Part shown: piece after piece, positions 1 through 6,228 of the stretch
Layout: the number at the start of each line of letters is the position of its first letter
Position numbering within the stretch: position 1 is the stretch's first letter
Assembly (NCBI GenBank): GCA_046758845.1
Contig: JBHIBA010000196.1
Span: 1-8,761 of the forward strand
Source of the DNA: JBHIBA01 sp046758845
GTDB taxonomy: Bacteria; UBA8248; JACPRG01; G963555815
Direction: 5' to 3'
DNA length: 8,761 nucleotides
Translations under genes and position numbers: made by a program
Notes under the pieces: generated by a model
Databases searched by the model: none
What the model saw: only the letters and a program-made list of their open reading frames with translations
What the model was told of the DNA's origin: nothing

Positions 1-94
1 GTAGCCGCGATTCGGTAGGCCGGGCTTCCAGCCCGGCGGCGGGCAAGGGGTCACCAACCCGAATGCCCGCCCCAGCAGCGGAGATCGGGGCTAC
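1..94. repeat. Palindromic intergenic element with three-way-junction fold
   Basis: Outer arms GTAGCC (1-6) and GGCTAC (89-94) are complementary, and the match extends inward with one mismatch through CGAT (8-11) and ATCG (84-87). Inside lie two independent hairpins. CCGGGCT (20-26) pairs with AGCCCGG (30-36) around a 3-nt loop. CGGGCA (40-45) pairs with TGCCCG (64-69), and GGGT (48-51) with ACCC (57-60) nests inside it. The layout is that of a three-way junction. No gene overlaps it convincingly. Its right end runs into the dispersed repeat that begins at 83. It lies downstream of the minus-strand methyltransferase gene, but no T-run follows on that strand, so it is not an obvious intrinsic terminator. 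It could be a REP-type repeat or a structured RNA. The window edge may cut it. Confidence 0.6.
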
Positions 95-160
95 ACCAAA
101 TGTTGACAGATCCCTGGGCAACGCTGCATACGGGGCTTGATCCGTTCCAAACTGACCCAC
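83..160 (+). repeat. 78-bp dispersed repeat, copy 1
   Basis: This stretch aligns without gaps to 6271-6348 in the same orientation, with 65 of 78 bases identical by hand count. The right-hand 18 bases, ending in CCAAACTGACCCAC, are fully conserved; the differences are scattered through the rest. Both copies are intergenic and each adjoins a palindromic structure on its left. A conserved, sharply ending edge is what one expects at the end of a mobile or formerly mobile element. The motif GGGTCAGTTTGG on the minus strand loosely recalls termini of some insertion sequences, but no transposase is present to support a family assignment. Confidence 0.75.
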
Positions 161-219
161 TGCCACTGCACCGGTCCCGGATGGCGCAATCTCGCCGCCA
201 AAGCCCCGCCTCGGACCCC

Positions 220-831
220 TCACGCCACGCGCATGAGCCGGAAGAGCACCTGAAACCCCTCTTCCCAACGCTCGATGGCAAGCCCCTCGGGGGAAAGCCT
301 TTCCACCGCTTCGGAGACGGTCATGGGACCGGCATCGTGCTTTCCGCCCAACTGGGCGTGAACCTCGGCCAGCAGGTTGAGACCGGCGGGATTCAAGTCC
401 GCCACGACGACCCGTCCGCCCCGCTTGCACACGCGCACCATCTCGAGAACCGCAAGGTCCGGGGCGTCCATGTGATGGATCAGGTTCGCCGATGCCACGA
501 GGTCAAAGACGCCGGGGGGAAAAGGCAGGCGGGCCGCGTCGCCCCGCAGAAAGCGGATGCGGGCCTCAACCCCCGCCCGCGCCGCGTTCCACCGGGCGAA
601 TTCGATTTCCTCCCCTTCAAACTCCAGGGTGGTGACCTGCGCCCCTTCTCCCTTGGCCAGGAGAATGGCCAAGCGCCCCGGACCCGTCCCTACGTCCAAC
701 ACCTTCCCGGAGACCGGCCGTGCGCATTGGACCAAACGAGCCCGCATCGCGGGCACGTCGTATCCCCGCTCCCGGAGAACGCGGTTGCGGTCTTCGGACG
801 CCTTCATCCTCCCCTCGAAGGGACCGGCCAT
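220..831 (-). CDS. Class I SAM-dependent methyltransferase
   Basis: The 203-residue product has a seven-strand Rossmann methyltransferase core. Motif I is VLDVGTGPG (residues 44-52), the SAM-binding glycine loop. E70 ends the second strand and would contact the SAM ribose. GDAARLPF (97-104) is the motif II region with D98 near the adenine. LIHHMD (117-122) and the following strand RVVVADLNP (140-148) complete the UbiE/Methyltransf_11-like pattern. The substrate cannot be told from the sequence; small soluble enzymes of this kind methylate metabolites, quinones or lipids. The chosen ATG is preceded on the minus strand by AGGAGG (841-846) at 9 nt spacing, which favours it over the in-frame ATG eight codons later. 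The gene is monocistronic as far as seen and is divergent from the EamA/MFS operon. It appears full length. Confidence 0.9.
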   Translation of the reverse strand: MAGPFEGRMKASEDRNRVLRERGYDVPAMRARLVQCARPVSGKVLDVGTGPGRLAILLAKGEGAQVTTLEFEGEEIEFARWNAARAGVEARIRFLRGDAARLPFPPGVFDLVASANLIHHMDAPDLAVLEMVRVCKRGGRVVVADLNPAGLNLLAEVHAQLGGKHDAGPMTVSEAVERLSPEGLAIERWEEGFQVLFRLMRVA

Positions 832-1020
832 AGCGCTTTCCCTCCTCTATCGACAACGTCCAGGGTGTTGACGAGCAGGCCCTCTCGCGATTACGGTTTG
901 CGGACGAAGCGGCGCGGGCGCCATCGGCAACCCCCACTTTTATCGTACAAGATGGACCCGGAAGCATCCACACCGCGCCCGCGCTTTTTTCATGATAGGA
1001 GGCTTGAGAGGGTTTCTTCC

Positions 1021-1056
1021 GCCCCAACAGCCTGACTTGTTGCGGGGGGCATTTTT
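1021..1056 (+). terminator. Orphan terminator-like hairpin
   Basis: GCCCC AACA (1021-1029) can pair with TGTT (1038-1041) and GGGGC (1046-1050), leaving an 8-nt loop and an internal GCGG bulge. ATTTTT (1051-1056) follows at once. This resembles a plus-strand intrinsic terminator, but no plus-strand gene lies upstream. It may end a short untranslated transcript or protect the EamA promoter region from read-through. The bulge weakens the case. Confidence 0.25.
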
Positions 1057-1064
1057 GGGCGAAT

Positions 1065-1090
1065 GCGGGCGGCCCAGCAGGGCCGCCCGC
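1065..1090. repeat. Perfect 11-bp inverted repeat
   Basis: GCGGGCGGCCC (1065-1075) and GGGCCGCCCGC (1080-1090) are exact reverse complements around the loop AGCA. No T-run follows in either direction, so it is not a classical terminator. It sits 30 bp upstream of a TTGACA box ahead of the EamA gene and could be an operator, a cruciform site or a REP-like repeat. Confidence 0.5.
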
Positions 1091-1120
1091 GCTCGGAGGG
1101 AGTCGGTTGCCATCCGACGA

Positions 1121-1146
1121 TTGACACTTCCACACATTCTTATGGA
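1121..1146 (+). promoter_or_regulatory. Possible promoter of the EamA/MFS operon
   Basis: TTGACA at 1121-1126 is a perfect sigma-70 -35 box. The best -10 candidate is TATGGA (1141-1146), at only 14 bp spacing, which is shorter than the usual 16-18. Transcription from it would begin close to the TTG start at 1158 and give an almost leaderless message. Without a good -10 box the call is weak. Confidence 0.25.
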
Positions 1147-1157
1147 AAACCCCGCCT

Positions 1158-2024
1158 TTGACCTTCGACGTTGACATCCCCGTCCTGCTCGCTCTGTTCG
1201 CTCTCATCTTCCAGGGTACAAGCGACTTCTGGGTCAAGAGCGCCGTCGTCCGGCGGGGAGACCCCTTTTCGGTCATGGCCATGACCTGTCCGACGTTCAT
1301 CTTGACCTCCGCGCTTTCGGGCGTGGTCCTGCGCGCTTTGCAATTCTCCCCGTCTACCCTCTGGTTCGGCCTCCTGGTCGGGTTCCTCGCCTTCTCCTCC
1401 ATGAACCTCTTTGCCACCAGCCTCATAGAAGGCGAAGCCTCGGTGAACACCACTCTCTTCAGGCTCAACTTCGTCGTCACATCACTTCTTTCCATCGGCC
1501 TTCTGGGGGAGTCGGCGGGATGGCTGAAGTGGATGGGCCTTTTGTTTGCCGCCGGCGCTGTCTGCTCGGTGGCCCTTGCCGGCGGCTCCGGGAAAGAAGG
1601 TCCCGGCAAGACGACGTCCCTGGCCATCGGCGCCCTTGTAATCTATGGTTTTAATGGGTTCGTGATGAAGGTGGCTACATCGGTGGGCGTGAAGGCGCCT
1701 GTTCTTTCGGTCGTCGCTTCGAGCACCTTCTTGGTCCTCTCGGTCATCGCGCATCTTTCTCCCTTGCCGGCTTTTCGTTTTCAAGTTTCTCCGGCGGTGA
1801 TCCGCTACGGTCTTCTCGCCGGTTTCCTTCAGGCCTTGGCCTTCAATTCCATCCTGTGGGCGATGGGACTCGGCGGAGAGGCCAGCGTGGTGATCCCCAT
1901 CCTTCAACTGAGTTTTGTCTGGACCGCCGCGCTGGCCGTCCTGAGCCTGAAAGAGTCGGTCGACGCCCGGAAGGGGCTGGGGTTCGTGTTGGCGGTGTCG
2001 GCCCTCGTCGTCCTGGCCCTTTGA
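1158..2024 (+). CDS. EamA/DMT-family inner-membrane transporter
   Basis: The 288-residue product is almost wholly hydrophobic, with about ten membrane segments, the usual size for the drug/metabolite transporter superfamily. The EamA internal duplication is visible directly: EGEASVNTTLF...GLLGES (residues 91-119) matches GGEASVVIPIL...LSLKES (239-267), ending each half with the family's typical glutamate. The substrate is unknown; relatives export amino acids, nucleotides or other metabolites. The start is uncertain. The TTG at 1158 gives a short tail before the first membrane segment but has no clear Shine-Dalgarno. The frame is closed by a TGA at 1122, and no in-frame ATG occurs before residue 40, inside the conserved part. 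The ATG at 1142 is out of frame. The gene heads an operon with the MFS gene 8 nt downstream. Family confidence is high, start confidence low. Confidence 0.88.
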   Translation: MTFDVDIPVLLALFALIFQGTSDFWVKSAVVRRGDPFSVMAMTCPTFILTSALSGVVLRALQFSPSTLWFGLLVGFLAFSSMNLFATSLIEGEASVNTTLFRLNFVVTSLLSIGLLGESAGWLKWMGLLFAAGAVCSVALAGGSGKEGPGKTTSLAIGALVIYGFNGFVMKVATSVGVKAPVLSVVASSTFLVLSVIAHLSPLPAFRFQVSPAVIRYGLLAGFLQALAFNSILWAMGLGGEASVVIPILQLSFVWTAALAVLSLKESVDARKGLGFVLAVSALVVLAL

Positions 2025-2029
2025 GGGAG
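2022..2029 (+). promoter_or_regulatory. Stop codon embedded in Shine-Dalgarno (EamA/MFS junction)
   Basis: TGAGGGAG contains the TGA that stops the EamA gene and a GAGGGAG ribosome-binding sequence for the ATG at 2033. It decides the MFS start: the open frame extends upstream to 1856, but that part overlaps the EamA gene and has no family features. The same 8-mer occurs at the other operon junction (7731-7738). Confidence 0.6.
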
Positions 2030-2032
2030 CCC

Positions 2033-3199
2033 ATGAACCGCCACCTTTTCATCACCGTCCTGAACCAGGCGGCCGTGGGGGGCCTGTTCTTGAATCTGGC
2101 CCCGGTGACCTCGGACCTCGTCCGAGAACTGGGCGTGAGTTATGCCGACGTAGGCCTGGTGACGACGACGTTCATCCTGGGTCAGGTGGCCGCCAGCCTT
2201 CCCGCCGGTTATCTTTCCGACCGTTTCGGCGTCAAGAGAATCTACCTGGCCGCGAACGGCGGGGTCATCGTCGTGGCCGCTCTCCTGGCGGCGGCGCAGA
2301 GCCTGGAGCAAATCCTCTTTCTGAGGTTTTTCCTGGGCCTTCTGATGGGAACCCAGTTCGTTGTGGGGAGCAGTTACCTCGGTTTCTGGAGCCCGCCCGA
2401 ACGGACTTCCCTCTACCAGGGGATCTACGGAAGCGGATTCAACTTCGGAATTACCCTCTCCTTTCTCCTGGCGGCGCCTCAGGTGAGCCTCTTGGGATGG
2501 CGCGGAGTCTACCTCGTCCCCGGCGTCGCCACCCTCGTCTCCACCGGCATCCTTTGGACGATGGGCCGCGAGCCTTCGAAGAAACCCGCCGGCCAACCCA
2601 CGTCTTTCCGCCTTCTTCGGACCCTCCCCCTGTCCGCCCTGAGCCTCCTCGGCGTGGGCATGGGCGCCGCGTGGGGAACCTTTATCGTGCTGGGCGCCTG
2701 GCTGACGGAGTATTTAATGGTCGCGCGGGAAAGCGCCTTCTGGCTGAGCGCTGTCCTGACGGGGATCAACGTGGCCGGAAGCGGACTCGGGAGAATCCTG
2801 GGGGGCGTTGCGGCGCGGCCGGGCCGGGAGGGGCGGGCCGTTGTGTGGTTTTACGTCCTCGTGACCGTGACGGCTGCGGGGTTGATGGCGCCTTCGCCCC
2901 TTTTCATGATTCTGGCGCTGGCCTTCGGGGTCGTGACGATCTCCTCCATGGGATTCGCCCCCATCCTTCGTCTCTCCATCCAGGTGAGCGGGCCCGGCCT
3001 TCAAGGCACGGCTGTGGGATACGTCTTGGCGTTGGGCATGCTCATCGGGTCGGTCCTGCCGACCCTTTTTGGCTGGCTGGTGGAAGTGAGCGGCTCCTTC
3101 GCCGTGGGCTTCTCGGTGGTATTAGCTTCGCCCCTGGCGGGCCTCGCGGCTATGCTGCGTTTTCAATTGCGTTCCCTGGGCGCGGAACGCGAATCCTGA
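2033..3199 (+). CDS. MFS (major facilitator superfamily) transporter
   Basis: The 388-residue protein is a full-length 12-helix MFS permease of the inner membrane. The loop between helices 2 and 3 carries motif A, GYLSDRFGVKR (residues 59-69), with the key aspartate D63. The matching loop of the second half, GRILGGVAARPGR (253-265), is degenerate and lacks the aspartate. WSPPERTSLYQGIYGSGFNFG (residues 119-139) covers helices 4-5 and resembles the anion/cyanate/nitrate-type MFS porters, but this is too weak to name a substrate. The protein opens directly with helix 1, so the ATG at 2033 fits well; GAGGGAG lies just upstream. The gene is second in an operon with the EamA exporter, so both may act on the same or related compounds. 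It is followed 24 nt later by the repeat block at 3223. Confidence 0.9.
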   Translation: MNRHLFITVLNQAAVGGLFLNLAPVTSDLVRELGVSYADVGLVTTTFILGQVAASLPAGYLSDRFGVKRIYLAANGGVIVVAALLAAAQSLEQILFLRFFLGLLMGTQFVVGSSYLGFWSPPERTSLYQGIYGSGFNFGITLSFLLAAPQVSLLGWRGVYLVPGVATLVSTGILWTMGREPSKKPAGQPTSFRLLRTLPLSALSLLGVGMGAAWGTFIVLGAWLTEYLMVARESAFWLSAVLTGINVAGSGLGRILGGVAARPGREGRAVVWFYVLVTVTAAGLMAPSPLFMILALAFGVVTISSMGFAPILRLSIQVSGPGLQGTAVGYVLALGMLIGSVLPTLFGWLVEVSGSFAVGFSVVLASPLAGLAAMLRFQLRSLGAERES

Positions 3200-3222
3200 C
3201 CGTAGATTGGGATGAAAGCGCT

Positions 3223-3288
3223 GATTTCCTGGGGGGCTTTTTTGAAAGCCGTCCAGATTTCGCAGGGGGGCTTTTTTGGAAACCAGCC
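3223..3288 (+). repeat. Two tandem 33-nt repeat units downstream of MFS gene
   Basis: Unit 1 (3223-3255) and unit 2 (3256-3288) both begin GATTTC, continue into a CAGGGGGGC or TGGGGGGC G-run, then a T6 run, GAAA and a C-rich tail. The same 33-nt period recurs at 8667-8699 and 8700 onward, after another stop codon. The G-run followed by T-run looks terminator-like, although the T-run falls in the loop of the stem rather than after it. Confidence 0.65.
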
Positions 3289-3318
3289 CCCCTGGACCCC
3301 CCGGAAAACTTTTGTTTC

Positions 3319-3358
3319 GCGATAGAGTGCCGCCCCTACAGGGGCGGCACTCTATCGC
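3319..3358. repeat. Perfect 18-bp hairpin, TACA loop
   Basis: GCGATAGAGTGCCGCCCC (3319-3336) and its exact reverse complement (3341-3358) flank the loop TACA. Neither side is followed by a T-run: CTAAAACTGG lies on the right, and the left reads GAAACAAAAG on the minus strand. It is the longest perfect palindrome in the window and lies inside the compound element. Perfect conservation of both arms suggests selection or recent origin. Confidence 0.7.
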
Positions 3359-3482
3359 CTAAAACTGGCCTGTTGGCCAGATGCTGCGGCTGCCGCAGGC
3401 AGACGGGCATCCGGCCAAAGAAGAACGCCACCGGAGGGCCACAGACAACCCGCCCAGCCAAATCCACGCCCTGCCCAAAGCA

Positions 3483-3520
3483 GGCCCGGCCATGAGGGTC
3501 ATCGACCCGCATGCCGGGCC
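3483..3520. repeat. Nested hairpin inside the compound element
   Basis: GGCCCGGC (3483-3490) pairs with GCCGGGCC (3513-3520). After a one-base bulge ATG pairs with CAT, then GGGTC pairs with GACCC around an ATC loop. The whole 38-nt stretch folds into one long stem. It directly abuts the right terminal inverted repeat. No coding role is apparent. Confidence 0.55.
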
Positions 3521-3661
3521 GTCAAAAGTTTTGCGGGGGGGTGCGGGGGGGCGCCTTTCAAAAAGCGCCCCCCGCAGAAAAAACCTGAGTCCTTCATAAG
3601 GGGGACCGGTCGGAGCTTGCACTGAGCAAGGCCGAAGTGTACCGGCCCAAAAGGAGCCGTC

Positions 3662-4099
3662 ATGCTGGAGAACCTGCATCACGCATCCATCACCGTGAGC
3701 GACATCGACGCCTGCCTCTCCCTGTATCGGGACGTTCTGGGAATGGAGGTCGCCATGGACATGGAGTTCCAGGGGGAGAACGTGGAGCAGATCATGGGCA
3801 GGAAGGGCGTGCGCTTCCGCGTCCTTCACCTCAGGCACAAGGACGCAGTTTTAGAATTCCTGCAGTTCTTCGAGCCCGAAAAGACATCCGGGAAGACGGC
3901 GGTGCGTCATCCGATCGACGTGGGGATCACCCACATCGCCTTCACCGTGAAAGACATTCAGGCCCTCACGAAGGCGCTGGAAGAAAAGGGTTACGAGTTC
4001 TTGAACCCGCCCATCCAGACCCCGAGCGGGCGGAAAGTGAACTACTTCCGCGCCCACGACGGAGTCATCATCGAACTGATGCAAGACCCGCCGAAGTGA
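3662..4099 (+). CDS. VOC-superfamily (glyoxalase-fold) metalloprotein
   Basis: The 145-residue protein has the paired beta-alpha-beta-beta-beta modules of the vicinal oxygen chelate superfamily. The N-terminal module opens with LHHASITVSDIDACLSLYRD, the C-terminal one with ITHIAFTVKDIQALTKALE. The four expected metal ligands are present at equivalent places: H7, E65, H91 and E138. A divalent metal site is therefore likely. The length fits lactoylglutathione lyase-like and methylmalonyl-CoA epimerase-like enzymes, but fosfomycin-resistance or dioxygenase-type relatives share the fold, so the reaction is left open. The start is supported by AAGGAG (3651-3656) 5 nt before the ATG. The gene stands alone after the palindromic block and ends 49 nt before the convergent glycosidase gene. 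Confidence 0.88.
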   Translation: MLENLHHASITVSDIDACLSLYRDVLGMEVAMDMEFQGENVEQIMGRKGVRFRVLHLRHKDAVLEFLQFFEPEKTSGKTAVRHPIDVGITHIAFTVKDIQALTKALEEKGYEFLNPPIQTPSGRKVNYFRAHDGVIIELMQDPPK

Positions 4100-4148
4100 C
4101 GCCGGGCGTCCATGAGCCGCAGGCTATTCCGAACACCGCCCTCATGGT

Positions 4149-5951
4149 TCACCCATCCAAGGCGCGATTGAGGTTGAAGGCGGCGCTGATCATGCTCAGG
4201 TGAGTGAAGGCCTGCGGGGTGTTCCCCCGGGCGTCGCCCCCGACGCTGATCTCCTCGCTGTACATCCCCACGTGGTTGGCGTACCCCAGCATCTTCTCGA
4301 AGATGAGGCGCGCCTCCTCCAGCCGCCCCGCCCGCGCCAGCGCCTCCACCAGCCAGAAGGTGCAGATGCTGAAGGTCCCCTCCTGGCCCTCCATGCCGTC
4401 CAGGGCGCCTTCATTCACGTCGTACCGGAACACCAGCGAGTCCTTCACCAGGTCTTTCCTGATGGCCTTCAGCGTGCGCTCCATCCGCGGGTCGCTGGGC
4501 GAGATGAAGAAGGTCAGCGGCATGATCAGGTTCGAGGCGTCCAGGGTGTTGGACCCGTAGGACTGCACGAAGGCCTGGCGCTTGCGGTTCCACCCCCTCG
4601 ACATGATCTCCTCGTAGATCTCGTCGCGGACCTGGAGCCACCGCCCCCGGTCAGCGGGAAAGCTCCTCTTGTCGGCCAGGCGCAACCCCCGGTCCACCGC
4701 CACCCAGCACATCAGCTTGCTGTAGACGAAATCCCGCTGGCCGCCCCGGATCTCCCAGATGCCCTCATCGGGACGTCTCCAGTTGTCGCACACCCAGGTG
4801 ACGAGCTTTCGGAGGTTGAGCCAGAAGTCGTAAGAGATGGGTTTGTGTTTGTTGAAGATGTAGACCGAGTCGATCAGCTCCCCGTAGATGTCGAGCTGGA
4901 GTTGGTTGTAGGCGCCGTTTCCGATGCGCACGGGGCGGGAGCCTTTGTAGCCGTCGAGATGGGTGAGGTCCTCCTCCTCCAAGTCGTGCCGCCCGTCGAT
5001 GCCGTACATGATCTGGAGCGGCGGGTCGTGGGCCTCCAGTTCCTTGCTCCGGTTCTGGATCCATCCCATGAAGGCCTCCGCCTCGGCGGTGAAGCCGACC
5101 CGCATCAGCGCATAGATCGTGAACGCCGCGTCCCGGATCCAGGTGTAGCGATAATCCCAGTTCCGCTCCCCGCCGATCGATTCGGGCAGGCCGGCCGTCG
5201 CGGCGGCGACGATGGCGCCGGTCGGCTCGAAGGTGAGCAGCTTGAGCACCAGGGCCGAGCGCTGCACTTGCTCTCGCCAGCGCCCGTTGTAGGTACAGCG
5301 TTTGAGCCAGTTGCGCCAGAAGTCGGACGTATCGGCGAAGAGCTCCTCACAGTCCCGCACCGGGCAGTCCGGCATTCCCCGACCGGAGGACTTGACCGGC
5401 CACAGGATGAAAAACTGTACCTCGCCCTCCCGCAAGGTGAATTCGCAGCCGGCCGCGTCGCCGTCCTTTTGCAGCTCGAAACTCGTCGACAGGCCAAGCC
5501 CCATCGGGCCACCCTTCGGGCGGAAGACAGCCTGCTTTCCCCGAACCTCCAACCTGTGGGGATCGCGGGCGTAGTTGAAGGCGGGCCGGCAGAACATCCT
5601 CATCGGCACCTGCCCCCGGATGCCCCTGACCATGCGGATGACCCGGCTCTCGTGGGGCGGCGCACCCTCCCGGAGCGGCATGAAGTCGATGACCTCGGCG
5701 ACGCCCTCCTCGCTGAGGCAACGCGTCAGGAGGATGTTCGTATCAAAGATGTAAAGTTGCCGGTGCTTGCAATCGCACGTGGAGGCGACCTGAAAACGCC
5801 CCCCCTTTTCGTCGTCCAAGATGGCGCAAAAAACGCTCGGGGAGTCGAAATGCGGCAGACACAGCCAGTCGATGGAGCCGTCCGTTCCGACCAGCGCGCA
5901 GGTGTGCATGTCGCCGATGATTCCGTAGCTTTCGATGGGGTTATAGCCCAT
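4149..5951 (-). CDS. GH15 glycoside hydrolase (glucoamylase/trehalase type)
   Basis: The 600-residue protein is a complete bacterial GH15 enzyme: an N-terminal beta-sandwich domain (about 1-220, opening with IESYGIIGDMHTCALVGTDGSIDWLC) and a C-terminal alpha/alpha-barrel. Barrel landmarks are GGERNWDYRYTWIRDAAFT (260-278), DEGIWEIRGG (395-404) with E400 as likely general acid, EGTFSICTFWLVEAL (524-538), and MYSEEI (563-568) with E566 as the probable general base. The family hydrolyses terminal alpha-glucosidic bonds with inversion, releasing beta-glucose from maltooligosaccharides or, in a related branch, trehalose; sequence alone does not settle which. No signal peptide is visible, so a cytoplasmic role in glycogen or trehalose turnover is likely. 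GGGAGG (5963-5968) lies 11 nt before the ATG. No glycogen or trehalose genes are adjacent. A long antisense frame opposite it is a composition artefact. Confidence 0.93.
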   Translation of the reverse strand: MGYNPIESYGIIGDMHTCALVGTDGSIDWLCLPHFDSPSVFCAILDDEKGGRFQVASTCDCKHRQLYIFDTNILLTRCLSEEGVAEVIDFMPLREGAPPHESRVIRMVRGIRGQVPMRMFCRPAFNYARDPHRLEVRGKQAVFRPKGGPMGLGLSTSFELQKDGDAAGCEFTLREGEVQFFILWPVKSSGRGMPDCPVRDCEELFADTSDFWRNWLKRCTYNGRWREQVQRSALVLKLLTFEPTGAIVAAATAGLPESIGGERNWDYRYTWIRDAAFTIYALMRVGFTAEAEAFMGWIQNRSKELEAHDPPLQIMYGIDGRHDLEEEDLTHLDGYKGSRPVRIGNGAYNQLQLDIYGELIDSVYIFNKHKPISYDFWLNLRKLVTWVCDNWRRPDEGIWEIRGGQRDFVYSKLMCWVAVDRGLRLADKRSFPADRGRWLQVRDEIYEEIMSRGWNRKRQAFVQSYGSNTLDASNLIMPLTFFISPSDPRMERTLKAIRKDLVKDSLVFRYDVNEGALDGMEGQEGTFSICTFWLVEALARAGRLEEARLIFEKMLGYANHVGMYSEEISVGGDARGNTPQAFTHLSMISAAFNLNRALDG

Positions 5952-6228
5952 GCGGCCTGAAACCTCCCGGTAAATGCAGAGACAAGCTGCGATTGAAGCC
6001 GCGACGCCCGTCGGCCTGATGTGGCGTTAGCCGCCCGGTGGATTCTTCCCGCTCGACTTCGAATTGTCCAGTCAGAGCCATCGCGCAAATCCTCATTCAT
6101 CGGGCTGACCGCCAGAATTCCGGATCCTTCCGGCTCATCCGCAGCGGCAGCCCGAGCCCGAGCCATAATCCTATTGGCCTACCCATCATGACACAACCCC
6201 GATGGTTTTGAGTGGAGAGACCCGCCAA

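Larger units (their letters stand above)
832..1157. other. Divergent intergenic region, no gene seen
   Basis: These 326 bases separate the methyltransferase gene (minus) from the EamA transporter gene (plus). They hold the methyltransferase Shine-Dalgarno (841-846), a GGCGC/GCGCC palindrome (911-922) whose core is also complementary to CGCCCGCGC (976-984) ahead of a T6 run (985-990), a terminator-like hairpin (1021-1056), an 11-bp perfect inverted repeat (1065-1090) and a TTGACA box (1121-1126). I find no convincing open reading frame of its own; those present are antisense or run-in frames without family features. The density of inverted repeats suggests regulatory or repetitive DNA. Confidence 0.6.
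3223..3583. mobile_element. Putative MITE-like compound palindromic element
   Basis: This noncoding block is bounded by imperfect terminal inverted repeats: 3256-3314 matches the reverse complement of 3523-3583, with shared landmarks CAGGGGGGC-type G-run, T-run, C-runs and finally AAAACTTTTG (3305-3314) against CAAAAGTTTT (3523-3532). Each arm is itself a hairpin: CAGGGGGGCT (3263-3272) with AGCCCCCCTG (3285-3294), and GCGGGGGGGCGC (3543-3554) with GCGCCCCCCGC (3565-3575). Between the arms lie an 18-bp perfect hairpin (3319-3358) and a nested hairpin (3483-3520). No transposase and no clear target-site duplication are visible. A non-autonomous element or a compound REP cluster is the likeliest reading; a regulatory RNA or bidirectional terminator array is the alternative. 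Confidence 0.5.

Noticed and set aside
83..160. Repeat copy as the terminus of a specific insertion-sequence family
   Set aside because: The GGGTCAGTTTGG edge is only suggestive; there is no transposase and no matching opposite end, so no family is named.
100..1035. 311-codon plus-strand frame over the methyltransferase gene
   Set aside because: It is antisense to a clear methyltransferase and has arginine/proline/histidine-rich low-information composition.
1856..2032. N-terminal extension of the first MFS protein by 59 residues
   Set aside because: It lies within the EamA gene in another frame and is arginine/glycine/proline-rich; the SD and ATG at 2033 are clear.
3223..3288. Tandem 33-nt repeats as a CRISPR array
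   Set aside because: The units are directly adjacent with no unique spacers, number only two or three, and no cas genes are present.
3381..3599. 72-codon frame inside the compound palindromic element
   Set aside because: Its translation is dictated by the inverted repeats; it has no SD and no family features, and similar frames arise whenever such repeats are translated.
4110..4147. CCATGAG/CTCATGG inverted repeat between the convergent VOC and GH15 genes as a bidirectional terminator
   Set aside because: The stem is only 7 bp with a 24-nt loop and no adjacent T-run, so it is too weak to call.
4200..5960. 586-codon open frame antisense to the GH15 gene
   Set aside because: It mirrors the GH15 coding region, is rich in P, V, D and H without any domain pattern, and arises from GC-rich codon bias.
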